Below are positions 11,758 to 26,000 of a DNA stretch of 64,000 nt, in pieces (the stretch's first letter is position 1; the number at the start of each line of letters is the position of its first letter). The position numbers and the translations under genes are program-made. Source of the DNA: Fratercula arctica (Eukaryota; Chordata; Aves; Charadriiformes; Alcidae). The notes beneath the pieces are model-generated. The model saw only the letters and a list, made by a program, of their open reading frames with translations. It did not search any database and had not been told where the DNA came from. The stretch is from contig CANTUZ010000025.1 in NCBI GenBank assembly GCA_947846985.1, forward strand, positions 248,001 through 312,000. The letters are read 5' to 3'.

Positions 11758-14700
11758 GGTCGGATTTTGGGTTGGAATTCCGACCCAAAAAATTGGTTTT
11801 GGGTTGGATTTCAGTTTGGAGTGTTCGGTTTGGGATTCATTTGGCTTGGGTTTGGGAGTTGGCTTTTGGGGGTTGGATTTTTCAGTTTTTTGGTTTGAAT
11901 TTGGGGTTGGAATGTTCGGGTTGAGAATTTTCAGGGTCGGGTTTGGGAGTTGGCTTTTGGGGGTTGGGTTTTTCAGTGCTTTGGGTCGGATTTCGAGTTG
12001 GAATTCCAACCCAAAACATTGGTTTTGGGTTGGATTTGGGGTTGGAATGTTCGGGTTGGGATTGATTTGGCTTGGGTTTGGGAGTTGGCTTTTGGGGGTT
12101 GGATTTTTCAATTTTTTGGATTTGATTTGGGGTTGGAATGTTCGGGTTGAGAATTTTTTGGCTTGGGTTTGGGAGTTGGCTTTTGGGGGTTGGATTTTTC
12201 AGTTTTTTGGTTTGAATTTGGGGTTGGAATGTTCGGCTTGGCATTTTATAGGGTTGGGTTTGGGCGTTGGCTTTTGGGGATTGGGTTTTTCAGTGTTTTG
12301 GGTCGGATTTCGAGTTGGAATTCCAACCCAAAACATTGGTTTTGGGTTGTATTTGGGGTTGGAGTGTTCGGGTTGGGACTTTTTTGTCTTCGGTTTGGGA
12401 GTTGGCCTTTGGGGGTTGGATTTTTCAGTTTTTTGCGATGGATTTCAGGTTGGAATTCTGACCGAAAAAACTGGTTTTGGGTTGGATTTCAGTTTGGAGT
12501 GTTCGGGTTGGGATTTATTTGGCTTGGGTTTGGGAGTTGGCTTTTGGGGGTTGGATTCTTCAGTGCTTTGGGTCGGATTTCAGGTTGGAATTCTGACCCA
12601 AAAAATTGGTTTTGGGTTGGATGTGGGGTTGGAGTGTTCGGGTTGGGATTCATTTGGCTTGGGTTTGGGAGTTGGCTTTTGGGGGTTGGATTTTTCAGTT
12701 TTTTGGTTTGAATTTGGGGTTGGAATGTTCGGGTTGAGAATTTTTAGGGTTGGGTTTGGGAGTTGGCTTTTGGGGGTTGAATTTTTCATTTTTTTTTTGT
12801 CGGATTTCGGGTTGGAATTCTGACCCTAAAAATTGGTTTTAGGTTGTATTTGGGGTTGGAGTGTTCGGGTTCGGACTTTTTTGTTTTCCGTTTGGGAGTT
12901 GGCTTTTGGGGGTTGGATTTTTCAGTTTTTTGGGTCAGATTTCGGGTTGGAATTCCAACCCAAAAAATTGGTTTTGTGTCGGATTTGGGGTTGGAATGTA
13001 CATCTTGGGATTTTTTAGGGTTGCGTTTGGGACTAGGATTTTGGGGGTTGGATTTTTCAGTTTTTTGGGTCGGTTTGGGGTTGGAATGTTTGGATTGGGA
13101 TTTATGTGGGTTGGGTTTGGGAGTTGGCTTTTGGGAGTTCGATTTTTCAGGTTTTTGGATCGGATTTCGGGTTGGAATGTTCGGGTTTGGAGTTTTTTAG
13201 GAGTCGGTTTGGGAGTAGGCTTTTGGGGGTTGGATTTCTCAGTTTTTTGGGTTGGATTTCGGCTTGGAATTCCAACCCAAAAAATGGGGTTTAGGTTGTA
13301 TTTGTGGTTGGAATGTTCGTGTTGGGAGTTTTTTGGCTTGGGTTTGGGAGTAGGCTTTTGGGGGTTGGATTTTCCAGTTTTTTGTGATGGATTTCAGGTT
13401 GGAATGTTCGACTTGAGAATTTTTAGGGTTGGGTTTGGGAGTTGGCTTTTGGGGGTGGGGTTTTTCAGTTTTTTGGGTCGGATTTTGGGTTGGAATTCCG
13501 ACCCAAAAAATTGGTTTTGGGTTGGATGTGGGGTTGGAGTGTTCGGGTTGGGACTCATTTCGCTTGGGTTTGGGAGGTGGCTTTTGGGGGTTGGATTTTT
13601 CAGTGTTTTGGGTCGAATTTCGGGTTGGAATTCCCACCCAAAAATTGGTTTTGGGTTGGATTTGGGGTTGGAGTTTTCCGGTTGGGATTCATTCGCCTTG
13701 GGTTTGGGAGTTGGCTTTTCGGGGTTGGATTTTTCATTTTTTTGGTTTGAATTTGGGGTTGGAGTGTTCGGGTTGAGAATTTTTAGGGTCGGGTTTGGGA
13801 GTTGGCTTTTGGGGGTTGGATATTTCAGTTTTTTGTGTCGGATTTCGGGTTGGAATGTTCGGCTTGGCATTTTATAGGATTGGGTTTGGGAGTTGGCTTT
13901 TGGGGATTGGGTTTTTCAGTGTTTTGGGTCGGATTTTGAGTTGGAATTCCAACCCAAAACATTGGTTTTGGGTTGGATTTGGGGTTGGAATGTTCAGGTT
14001 GGGATTGATTTGGCTTGGGTTTGGGAGTTGGCTTTTGGGGGTTGGATTTTTCAGTTTTTTGGATTCGATTTGGGGTTGGAATGTTCGGGTTGGGATTTTT
14101 TTGGCTTGGGTTTGGGAGTTGGCTTTTGGGGGTTGGATTTTTCAGTTTTTTGGGTGGGATTTCGGGTTGGAATTCTGACCCAAAAAATTGGTTTTGGGTC
14201 GGATTTGGGGTTGGAATGTACGTCTTGGGATTTTTTAGGGTTGCGTTTGGGACTAGGATTTTGGGGGTTGGATTTTTCAGTTTTTTGGGTCGGTTTTGGG
14301 TTGCAATGTTTGGATTGGGATTTATTTGGGTTGGGTTTGGGAGTTGGCTTTTGGGAGTTCGATTTTTCAGGTTTTTGGATCGGATTTCGGGTTGGAATGT
14401 TCGGGTTTGGAGTTTTTTAGGAGTCGGTTTGGGAGTAGGCTTTTGGGGGTTGGATTTCTCAGTTTTTTGGGTTGGATTTCGGCTTGGAATTCCAACCCAG
14501 AAAAAGGGTTTTGGGTTGGATTTGGGGTTGGAATGATCGGCTTGGGATTTTTTTGGGTTGGGTTTGGGAGTTGGCTTTTGGGGGTTGGATTTTTCAGTGT
14601 TTTGGGTCGGATTTGGGGTTGGAATGTTCGGGTTTGGATTTATTTGGGTTGGGTTTAGGAGTTCGCTTTTCGGGGTTCGATTTTTCCGTTTTTTGAGTCG

Positions 14701-17700
14701 GATTTCAGTTTGGAGTTTTCGGCGTGGGATTTTTTAGGGTTGGGCTTGGGAGTTGGCTTTTGGGGGTTGGATTTTTCAGTTTTTGGGGTCGGATTTCTGG
14801 TTCGAATTCCAACCCAAAAAATGGGGTTTAGGTTGTATTTGGGGTTGGACTGTTCAGGTTGGGATTTTTTTGGCTTGGGTTTGGGAGTTGGCTTTTGGGG
14901 GTTGGATTTTTCAGGTTTTTGGGTCAGATTTCAGGTTGGAATTCCAACCCAAAAAATGTCGTTTAGATTATATTTGGGGTTGGAATGTTCCTGTTGGGAC
15001 TTTTTTTGGCTTGGGTTTGGGAGTTGGCTCTTGGGGGTTGGATTTTTCAGTTTTTTGGGTCAGATTTCGGGTCGGAATTCCAACCCAAAAAATTGGTTTT
15101 GGGTTGGATTTCAGTTTGGAGTGTTCGTGTTGGGATTTATTTGGGTTGAGTTTGGGAGTTGGCTTTTGGGGGTTGGATTTTTCAGTTTTTTGGGTCGGTT
15201 TGGGGTTGGAATGTTTGGATTGGGATTTATTTGGGTTTGGTTTGGGAGTTGGCTTTTGGGAGTTCGATTTTTCAGGTTTTTGGATCGGATTTCGGGTTGG
15301 AATGTTCGGGTTTGGAGTTTTTTAGGAGTTGGTTTGGGAGTAGGCTTTTGGGGGTTGGATTTTTCAGTTTTCTTGGTCGGATTTCGGCTTGGATTCCAAC
15401 CCAAAAAATGGGGTTTAGGTTGTATTTGGGGTTGGAATGTTCGTGTTGGGACTTTTATGGGTTGGGCTTGGGAGTAGGCTTTTGGGGGTTGGATTTTTCA
15501 GTGTTTTGGGTCGGATTTCGGCTTGGAATTCCGACTCAAAAAATTGGTTTTGGGTTGGATTTCAGTTTGGAGTGTTAGGGTTTGGAGTTTTTTAGGATTC
15601 GGTTTGGGAGTTGGCTCTTGGGGGTTGGATTTTTCAGTTTTTTGGGTCAGATTTCGGGTCGGAATTCCAACCCAAAAAATTGGTTTTGGGTTGGATTTCA
15701 GTTTGGAGTGTTCGTGTTGGGATTCATTTGGGTTGAGTTTGGGAGTTGGCTTTTGGGGGTTGGATTTTTCAGTTTTTTGGGTCGGATTTCGGGTTGGAAT
15801 TCCAACCCAAAAAATGGGGTTTAGATTCTATTTGGGGTTGGAATGTTCCTGTTGGGCTTTTTTTTGGCTTGGGTTTGGGTGTTGGCTCTTGGGGGTTGGA
15901 TTTTTCAGTTTTTTGGGTCAGATTTCGGGTCGGAATTCCGACTCAAAAAATTGGTTTTGGGCTGGATTTCAGTTTGGAGTGTTCGTGTTGGGATTTATTT
16001 GGGTTGAGTTTGGGAGTTGGCTTTTGGGGGTTGGATTTTTCAGTTTTTTGGGTCGGTTTGGCGTTGGAATGTTTGGATTGGGATTTATTTGCGTTGGGTT
16101 TGGGAGTTGGCTTTTGGGAGTTCGATTTTTCAGGTTTTTGGATCGGATTTCGGGTTGGAATGTTCGGGTTTGGAGTTTTTTAGGAGTCGGTTTGGGAGCT
16201 GGCTTTCGGGGGTTGGATTTCTCAGTTTTTTGCGTTGGATTTCGGGTTCGAATTCCATCCCGAAATCTGACCCAAAAAATTGGTTTTGGGTTGGATTTGG
16301 GGTTGGAGAGTTCAGGTTGGGATTTATCTGGGTTGGGTTTGGGAGTTGGCTTTCGGGGGTTGGATTTTTCAGTTTTTTGGGTCGGATTTGGGGTTCGAAT
16401 GTTCGGGTTGGGATTTTTTAGAGTTGGGTTTGGGAGTTGGCTTTCGGGGGTTGGATTTTTCAGTTTTTTGAGTCGGATTTCGGCTTGGAATTCCAACCCA
16501 CAAAATGGGTTTTGGCTTGGATTTGGGGTTGGAATGTTTGGATTGGGATTTATTTGAGTTGGGTTTGGCAGTAGGCATATGGGGGTTGGATTTTTCGTTT
16601 TTCTGGGTTGGATTTCAGTTTGGAGTGTTCAAGTTGGGATTTATTTGGGTTGGGTTTGGGAGTTGCCTTTTGGGGGTTGAATTTTTCAGTTTTTTGGGTC
16701 GGATTTCGGGTTGGAATTCCAACCCAAAAAAAGCCTTTTGGGTCGGATTTTGGGTTGGAATGATCGGCTTGGGATTTTTTAGGGTTGGGTTTGGGAGTTG
16801 GCTTTTGGGGGTTGGATTTTCCTGTTTTTTGGGTCGGATTTCGGTTTGGAATTCCAACCCAAAAAAAGGGTTTTGGGTCGGATTGCGGGTTGGAATGATC
16901 GGCTTGGGATTTTTTTATGGTTGGGTTTGGGAGTTGGCTTTTGGGGGTTGGATTTTCCTGTTTTTTGGGTCGGATTTCGGTTTGGAATTCCAACCCAAAA
17001 AAAGGGTTTTGGGTCGGATTGCGGGTTGGAATGATCGGCTTGGGATTTTTTTGGCTTGGGTTTGGGAGTAGGCTTATGGGGGTTGGATTTTTCAATTTTT
17101 TGGGTCGGATTTCGGGTTGGATTCCAACCCAAAAAATGGGGTTTAGGTTGTATTTGGGGTTGGAATGATCGGCTTGGGATTTTTTTGGGTTGGGTTTGGG
17201 AGTTGGCTTTTGGGGGTTGGTTTTTTCAGTTTTTTCCATCGGATTTCGGGTTGGAATTCCAACCCAAAAAATTGGTTTTGGGTTGGATTTCAGTTTGGAG
17301 TGTTCGGGTTGGGATTTATTTGGGTTGAGTTTGGGAGTTGGCTTTTGGGGGTTGGATTTTTCAGTTTTTTGGATCAGATTTCAGCTTGGAATTCCAACCC
17401 AAAAAATTGATTTTGGGTTGGATTTCGGTTTGAAATGTACGACTTGGGATTTTTTAGAGTTGGATTTGGGAGTTGGCTTTTGGGGGTTGGATTTTTCAGT
17501 TTTTTCCGTCGCATTTCGGCTTGGAATTCCAACCCAAAAAATTGGTTTTGGGTTGGATTTCAGTTTGGGTTGTTCGGGTTGGGTTTTTGTTGGCTGGGTT
17601 TGGGAGTTGGCTTTTGGGGGTTGGATTTTTCAGTTTTTGGGGTCGGATTTCGGGTTCGAATTCCAACCCAAAAAATGGGGTTTAGGTTGTATTTGGGGTT

Positions 17701-20700
17701 GGACTGTTCAGGTTGGGATTTTTTTGGCTTGGGTTTGGGAGTTGGCTTTTGGGGGTTGGATTTTTCAGGTTTTTGGATCGGATTTCGGGTTGGAATTCTA
17801 ACCCAAAAAATTGGTTTTGGGTCGGATTTGGGGTTGGAATGTACGTCTTGGCATTTTTTAGGGTTGCGTTTGGGACTAGGCTTTTGGAGGTTCGATTTTT
17901 CCGGTTTTTGGGTCGGATTTCAGTTTGGAGTTTTCGGCGTGGGATTTTTTAGGGTTGGGCTTGGGAGTTGGCTTTTGGGGGTTGGATTTTTCAGTTTTTT
18001 GCGTCGGATTTTGGGTTGGAATTCCAACCCAAAAAAAGGGTTTTGGATTGGATTTCAGTTTGGAGTGTTCGGGTTGGGATTCATTTGGCTTGGGTTTGGG
18101 AGTTGGCTTTTGGGGGTTGGATTTTTCAGTTTTCTTGGTCGGATTTCGGCTTGGATTCCAACCCAAAAAATGGGGTTTAGGTTGTATTTGGGGTTGGAAT
18201 GTTCGTGTTGGGACTTTTATGGATTGGGCTTGGGAGTAGGCTTTTGGGGGTTGGATTTTTCAGTTTTTTGCGTCGGATTTCGGGTTCGAATTCCATCCCG
18301 AAATCTGACCCAAAAAATTCGTTTTGGGTTGGATTTGGGGTTGGAGTGTTCGGGTTGGGACTTATTTGGGTTGGGTTTGGGAGTTGGCTTTTGGGGGTTG
18401 GATTTTTCAGTTTTTTGCTTCGGATTTTGGGTTGGAATTCCAACCCAAAACATTGGGTTTGGGTTGGATTTCAGTTTGGAGTGTTCGGGTTGGGATTTAT
18501 TTGGCTTGGGTTTGGGAGTTGGCTTTTGGGGCTTAGATTTTTCAGTTTTTTGGGTCAGATTTCGGGTCGGAATTCCAACCCAAAAAATTGGTTTTGCGTT
18601 GGATTTCAGTTTGGAGTGTTCGTGTTGGGATTTATTTGGGTTGAGTTTGGGAGTTGGCTTTTGGGGGTTGGATTTTTCAGTTTTTTGGGTCGGTTTGGGG
18701 TTGGAATGTTTGGATTGGGATTTATTTGGGTTTGGTTTGGGAGTTGGCTTTTGGGAGTTCGATTTTTCAGGTTTTTGGATCGGATTTCGGGTTGGAATGT
18801 TCGGGTTTGGAGTTTTTTAGGAGTCGGTTTGGGAGTAGGCTTTTGGGGGTTGGATTTCTCAGTTTTTTGGGTTGGATTTCGGCTTGGAATTCCAACCCAA
18901 AAAATGGGGTTTAGGTTGTATTTGGGGTTGGACTGTTCAGGTTGGGATTTTTTTGGCTTGGGTTTGGGAGTTGGCTTTTGGGGGTTCGATTTTTCAGGTT
19001 TTGGGTCGAATTTCGGGTTGGAATGTTCGGGTTGGGATTTTTTAGAGTTGGGTTTTAGAGTTGGCTTTTGGGGGTTGGATTTTTCAGTTTTTTGCGTCAG
19101 ATTTCGGGTTGGAATTCCAACCCAAAAAAAGGGTTTTGGATTGGATTTGGGGTTGGAATGATCGGCTTGGGATTTTTTTGGGTTGGGTTTGGGAGTTGGC
19201 TCTTGGGGGTTGGATTTTTCAGTTTTTTGGGTTGGATTTCGGGTTGGAATTCCAACCCAAAACATTGGTTTTGGATTGGATTTGGGGTTGGAGTGTTCGG
19301 GTTGGGATTTATTTGGCTTGGGTTTGGGAGTAGGCTTTTGGGGGTTGGATTTTTCAGTTTTTTGGGTCGGATTTGGGGTTGGAATGTTCGGGTTTGGATT
19401 TATTTGGGTTGGGTTTAGGAGTTCGCTTTTGGGGGTTCGATTTTTCCGTTTTTTGGGTCGGATTTCAGTTTGGAGTTTTCGGCGTGGGATTTTTTAGGGT
19501 TGGGCTTGGGAGTTGGCTTTTGGGGGTTGGATTTTTCAGGTTTTTGGGTCAGATTTCAGGTTGGAATTCCAACCCAAAAAATGGGGTTTAGATTATATTT
19601 GGGGTTGGAATGTACGTCTTGGCATTTTTTAGGGTTGCGTTTGGGACTAGGCTTTTGGGGTTTGGATTTTTCAGGTTTTTTGGGTCGGTTTGGGGTTGGA
19701 ATGTTTGGATTGGGTTTTATTTGGGTTGGGTTTGGGAGTTGGCTTTTGGGAGTTCAATTTTTCAGGTTTTTGGATCGGATTTCGGGTTGGAATGTTCGGG
19801 TTTGGAGTTTTTTAGGATTCGGTTTGGGAGTAGGCTTTTGGGGGTTGGATTTTTCAGTTTTTTGGGTCGGATTTCAGGTTGGAATTCCAACCCAAAAAAT
19901 TGGTTTTGGGTCGGATTTGGGGTTGGAATGTACGTCTTGGGATTTTTTAGGGTTGCGTTTGGGACTAGGCTTTTGGGGGTTGGATTTTTCAGTTTTTTGG
20001 GTTGGATTTCGGGTTGGAATTCCAACCCAAAAAATTGGTTTTGGATTGGATTTGGGGTTGGAGTGTTCGGGTTGGGATTTATTTGGCTTGGGTTTGGGAG
20101 TTGGCTTTTGGGGGTTGGATTTTTCAGTTTTTTGGGTCGGATTTGGGGTTGGAATGTTCGGGTTTGGATTTATTTGGGTTGGGTTTAGGAGTTGGCTTTT
20201 GGGGCTTGAATTTCTCAGTTTTTTGGGTAGGATTTCAGCTTGGAATTCCAGCCCAAAAAATGGGGTTTAGATTCTATTTGGGGTTGGAATGTTCCTGTTG
20301 GGCCTTTTTTTGGCTTGGGTTTGGGAGTTGGTTCTTGGGGGTTGGATTTTTCAGTTTTTTGGGTCAGATTTCGGGTCGGAATTCCGACTCAAAAAATTGG
20401 TTTTGGGCTGGATTTCAGTTTGGAGTGTTCGGGTTGGGATTTATTTGGGTTGAGTTTGGGAGTTGGCTTTTGGGGGTTGGATTTTTCAGTTTTTTGGGTC
20501 GGTTTGGCATTGGAATGTTTGGATTGGGATTTATTTGGGTTGGGTTTGGGAGTTGGCTTTTGGGAGTTCGATTTTTCAGGTTTTTGGATCGGATTTCGGG
20601 TTGGAATGTTCGGGTTTGGAGTTTTTTAGGAGTCGGTTTGGGAGTAGGCTTTTGGGGGTTGGATTTCTCAGTTTTTTGGGTTGGATTTCGGCTTGGAATT

Positions 20701-23076
20701 CCAACCCAAAAAATGGGGTTTAGGTTGTATTTGGTGTTGGAATGTTCGTGTTGGGACTTTTATGGGTTGGGCTTGGGAGTTGGCTTTTGGGGGTTGGATT
20801 TTTCAGTTTTTTGCGTCGGATTTCGGGTTGGAATTCCAACCCAAAACATTGGGTTTGGGTTGGATTTCAGTTTGGAGTGTTCGGGTTGGGATTTATTTGG
20901 CTTGGGTTTGGGAGTTGGCTTTTGGGGCTTAGATTTTTCAGTTTTTTGGGTCAGATTTCAGGTTGGAATTCCAACCCAAAAAATTGGTTTTGGGTTGGAT
21001 TTCAGTTTGGAGTGTTCGTGTTGGGATTTATTTGTGTTGAGTTTGGGAGTAGGCTTTTGGGGGTTGGATTTTTCAGTTTTTGGGTCAGATTTCGGGTCGG
21101 AATTCCAACCCAAAAAATGGGGTTTAGGTTGTATTTGTGGTTGGAATGTTCGTGTTGGGAGTTTTTTGGCTTGGGCTTGGGAGTAGGCTTTTGGGGGTTG
21201 GATTTTTCAGTTTTTTGCGTCGGATTTGGGGTTGGAATGTTCGGGTTTGGAGTTTCTTAGGATTCATTTTAGTAGTAGGCTTTTGGGGGTTGAATTTTTC
21301 AGTTTTTTGGGTTGGATTTCAGGTTGGAATTCCAACCCAAAAAAAGGGTTTTGGGTTGGATTTGGGGTTGGAATGATCGGCTTGGGATTTTTTTGGGTTG
21401 GGTTTGGGAGTTGATTTTGGGGGTTGGATTTTTCAGTTTTTTGGGTCGGATTTGGGGTTGGAATGTTCGGGTTTGGATTTATTTGGGTTGGGTTTAGGAA
21501 TTCGCTTTTGGGGGTTCGATTTTTCCGTTTTTTGGGTCGGATTTCAGTTTGGAGTTTTCGGCGTGGGATTTTTTAGGGTTGGGCTTGGGAGTAGGCTTTT
21601 GGGGGTTGGATTTTTCAGTTTTTTGCGTCGGATTTCGGGTTCGAATTCCATCCCGAAATCTGACCCAAAAAATTGGTTTTGGGTTGGATTTGGGGTTGGA
21701 GTGTTCGGGTTGGGACTTATTTGGGTTGCGTTTGGGACTAGGCTTTTGGAGGTTGGATTTTTCAGTTTTTTGGGTCGGTTTGGGGTTGGAATGTTTGGAT
21801 TGGGAGTTATTTGGGTTGGGTTTGGGAGTTGGCTTTTGGGAGTTCGATTTTTCAGGTTTTTGGATCGGATTTCGGGTTGGAATGTTCGGGTTTGGAGTTT
21901 TTTAGGAGTCGGTTTGGGAGTAGGCTTTTGGGGGTTGGATTTCTCAGTTTTTTGGGTTGGATTTCGGCTTGGAATGCCAACCCAAAAAATGGGATTTAGG
22001 TTGTATTTGTGGTTGGAATGTTCGTGTTGGGAGTTTTTTGGCTTGGGTTTGGGAGTAGGCTTTTGGGGGTTGGATTTTTCAGTTTTTTGGGTCGGATTTC
22101 GGGTTCGAATTCCATCCCGAAATCTGACCCAAAAAATTGGTTTTGGGTTGGATTTGGGGTTGGAGTGTTCGGGTTGGGACTTATTTGGGTTGGGTTTGGG
22201 AGTTGGCTCTTGGGGGTTGGATTTTTCAGTTTTTTGGGTTGGATTTCAGGTTGGAATTCCAACCCAAAAAAATGGTTTTGGGTCGGATTTGGGGTTGGAA
22301 TAGTCGGGTTTGGATTTATTTGGGTTGGGTTTAGGAGTTCGCTTTTGGGGGTTTGATTTTTCCGTTTTTTGGATCGGATTTCAGTTTGGAGTTTTCGGCG
22401 TGGGTTTTATTTGGCTTGGGTTTGGGAGTTGGCTTTTGGGGGTTGGATTTTTCAGTTTTTTGGGTCGGATTTCGGCTTGGATTCCAACCTAAAAAAATGG
22501 GGTTTAGGTTGTATTTGGGGTTGGAATGTTCGTGTTGGGACTTTTTTGGGTTGGGCTTGGTAGTTGGCTTTTGTGGGTTGGATTCTTTAGTTTTTTGCGT
22601 CGGATTTCGGGTTGGAATTCCAACCCAAAAAATTTGTTTTGGGTTGGATTTCGGTTTGGAGTGTTCGGGTTTTGGATTTTTTTGGTTCGGATTTTGGGTT
22701 CGAATGTTCAGGTTTGGAGTTTTTTAGGATTCGGTTTGGGAGTAGGCTTTTGGGGGTTGGATTTCTCAGTTTTTTGGGTTGGATTTCAGCTCGGAATTCC
22801 AACACAAAAAAGGGGGTTTAGGTTGTATTTGGGGTTGGAATGTTCGGGTTGGGACTTTTTTAGCTTGGATTTGGGAGTTGGATTTTGAGAGTTGGATTTT
22901 TCAGTTTTTTGGGTCGGATTTCGGGTTGGAATTCCGACCCAAAAAATTTGTTTTGAGTTGTATATGGGGTTGGAGCATTCCGGTTGGGATTGATTTGGCT
23001 TGGGTTTGGGAGTTGGTTTTTGTGGGTTGGATTTCTCAGTGTTTTGGTCTGGATTTTGAGTTGGAATATTCGTTTT

Positions 23077-23084
23077 GGGATCCC
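23077..23084. other. Satellite polarity-switch junction
   Basis: Left of this point all units read in the G/T-rich orientation, and right of it all read in the C/A-rich orientation. The junction contains the palindrome GGGATCCC, between a left partial unit ending ...ttcgttttggga and a right partial unit beginning tcccgaaatccg. The two sides are not mirror images of one another, so this is an inversion or join between different parts of the array and not a simple local palindrome. A misassembly at this point cannot be excluded. Confidence 0.85.
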
Positions 23085-26000
23085 GAAATCCGAGCCGAAC
23101 AAATGAAAAATCCAACCCCCAAAAGCCAACTCTAAAACCCAAGCCTAAAAATTCCCAACCCGAACATTCCAACCCCAAATCCAACCGAAAATCTGAAAAA
23201 TCCAACCCCCAAAATCCTACTCCCAAACCAAATCCTAAAGAAATCCAAACCCGAACATTCCAACACCAAATCGAACCCAAAACCAATTTTTTGGATCGGA
23301 ATTCCAACCCGAAATCTGATGCAAAAAACTGAAAAATTCCACCCCCAAAAGCCAACTCCCAAACCCAACCCACAAAAATCCCAAACCGAACATTCCAACC
23401 CCAAATACAACCTAAAAGCAATTTTTTGGGTCAGAATTCCAACCTGAAATTTGACCCAAAAAACTGAAAAATCCAACCCCCAAAAGCCAACTCCCAAACC
23501 CAACCCTAAAAATTCTCAACCCGAACATTCCAACCCCAAATTCAAACCAACAAACTGAAAAATCCAACCCCCAAAAGTCAACTCCCAAACCCAAGCCAAA
23601 AAAAATCCCAACCCGAAGAGTCCAAACTAAAATCCAACCCAAAACCAGCTTTTTCGGTCAGAATTCCAACCCGAAATCGACCCAAAAAACAGAAAAATCC
23701 AACCCCCAAAAGCCAACTCCCAACCCCAAGCCAAATGAATCCCAACCCGAATACTCCAACCCCACATCCCACCCAAAACCAATTTTTTGGGTCAGAATTC
23801 CAACCCGAAATCTGACCCAAAACACTGAAAACCCAATCCCCAAAAGCCAACTCCCAAACCCAACCCTATAAAATGCCAAGCCGAACATTCCAACCCGAAT
23901 TCCGATGCAAAAAACTGAAAAATCCAACCCCCAAAAGCCAACTCCCAAACCCAAGCCAAATAAATCCCAACCCGAACACTCCAACCCCACATCCAACCCC
24001 AAACCAATTTTTTGGGTTGGAATTCCAACGCGAAATCTGACCCAAAAAAACTGAAAAATCCAACCCCCAAAAGCCAACTCCCAAACCCAAGCCAAATGAA
24101 TCCCAACCCAAACACTCCAACTCCAAATCCAACCCAAAACCAATATTTTGGGTGAGAATTCCAACCCAAAACCCGACCCAAAACACTGAAAAAACAAACC
24201 CCCAAAAGCCAACTCCCAAACCCAAGCCAAATAAATCCCAACCCGAACACTCCAACCCCACATCCAAACCAAAACCAATTTTTAGGGTCAGAATTCCAAC
24301 CCGAAATCCGACCCAAAAAACTGAAAAATACAACCCCCAAAAGCCAACTCCCAAACCCAACCCTAAAAATTCTCAACCCGAACATTCCAACCCCAAATTC
24401 AAACCAAAAATCTGAAAAATCCAACCCCCAAAAGTCAACTCCCAAACCCAAGCCAAAAAAAATCCCAACCCGAACACTCCAAACTGAAATCCAACCCAAA
24501 ACCAGTTTTTTCGGTCAGAATTCCAACCCGAAATCCGACCCAAAAAAACTGAAAAATCCAACCCCCAAAAGCCAACTCCCAAACCGAAGCCAAATATATC
24601 CCAACCCGAACACTCCAAACCCAAATCCAACCCAAAACCAATTTTTTGGGTCGGAATTCCAACTCAAAATCCGACCCAAAACACTGAAAAATCCAACCCC
24701 CAAAAGCCAACTCCCAAACCCAAGCCAAATGAATCCCAACCCGAACACTCCAACCCCACATCCAACCCAAAACCAATTTTTTGGGTCAGAATTCCAACCC
24801 GAAATCCGACCCAAAACACTGAAAAACCCAATCCCCAAAAGCCAACTCCCAAACCCAACCCTATAAAATGCCAAGCCGAACATTCCAACGCGAAATCCGA
24901 CGCAAAAAACTGAAAAATCCAACCCCCAAAAGCCAACTCCCAAACCCAAGCTAAATAAATCCCAACCCGAACACTCCAACCCCAAATCCAACCCAAAACC
25001 AATTTTTTCGGTCAGAATTCCAACCCGAAATCAGACCCAAAACACTGAAAAATCCAACCCCCAAAAGCCAACTCCCAAACCCAAGCCAAATCAATCCCAA
25101 CCCGAACACTCCAAACTGAAATCCAACCCAAAACCAGTTTTTTCGATCGGAATTCCAACCCGAAATCCGACCCAAAACACTGAAAAATCCAACCCCCAAA
25201 AGCCAACTCCCAAACCCAACCCTAAAAATTCTCAACCCGAACACTCCAACCCCAAATTCAAACCAAAAATCTGAAAAATCCAACCCCCAAAATCCAACTC
25301 CCAAACCCAAGCCAAATGAATCCCAACCCGAACACTCCAACCCCAAATCCAACCCAAAACCAATTTTTTGGGTCGGAATTCCAACCCGAAATCCGACCCA
25401 AGAAACTGAAAAATTCAACCCCCAAAAGGCAACTCCCAAACCCAACACAAAAAATCCCAACCCGAACATTCCAATGCCAAATCGAATCCAAAAAACTGAA
25501 AAATCCAACCCCCAAAAGCCAACTCCCAAACCCAAGCCAAAAAAGTCCCAACCCGAACACTCCAAACTGAAATCCAACCCAAAACCAGTTTTTTCGGTCG
25601 GAATTCCAACCCGAAATCCGACCCAAAAAAACTGAAAAATCCAACCCCCAAAAGCCAACTCCCAAACCGAACCCTAAAAAATCCCACCCCGAACACTCCA
25701 ACCCCAAATCCAACCCAAAACCAATTTTTTGGGTTGGAATTCCAACGCGAAATCTGACCCAAAACACTGAAAAATCCAACCCCCAAAAGCCAAATCCCAA
25801 ACCCAACCCTAAAAAATCCCAACCGGAACACTCCAACCCCAAATCGAATCCAAAAAACTGAAAAATCCAAACCCCAAAAGTCAACTCCCAAACCCAAGCC
25901 AAATGAATTCCAACCCGAACACTCCAACCCCAAATGCAACCCAAAACCAATTTTTGGGTCGGAACTCCAAGCCGAAATCCGACACAAAAACCTGAAACAT

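Larger units (their letters stand above)
1..23080 (+). repeat. Satellite array, arm A (135-bp and 91-bp units)
   Basis: The whole stretch is tandem copies of one family. The long unit is 135 bp; for example the phrase gttggatttttcag recurs at 6361, 6496 and 6631. The short unit is 91 bp (6631 to 6722) and equals the long unit without an internal block of about 44 bp that carries the GAATTC (EcoRI) core. The top strand is very rich in G and T. Runs of A or T recur every 9-13 bp, separated by G-rich spacers. This layout is like the bent W-specific XhoI and EcoRI satellites described in chicken; that comparison is from general knowledge and was not aligned. Copies differ by scattered substitutions, and no host gene or transposon interrupts the array. 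Confidence 0.97.

Noticed and set aside
1..23080. Telomere-like sequence (ttgggtttggg)
   Set aside because: The vertebrate telomere unit is TTAGGG in perfect tandem. Here the G-runs are part of a 135-bp unit and the spacing is irregular.
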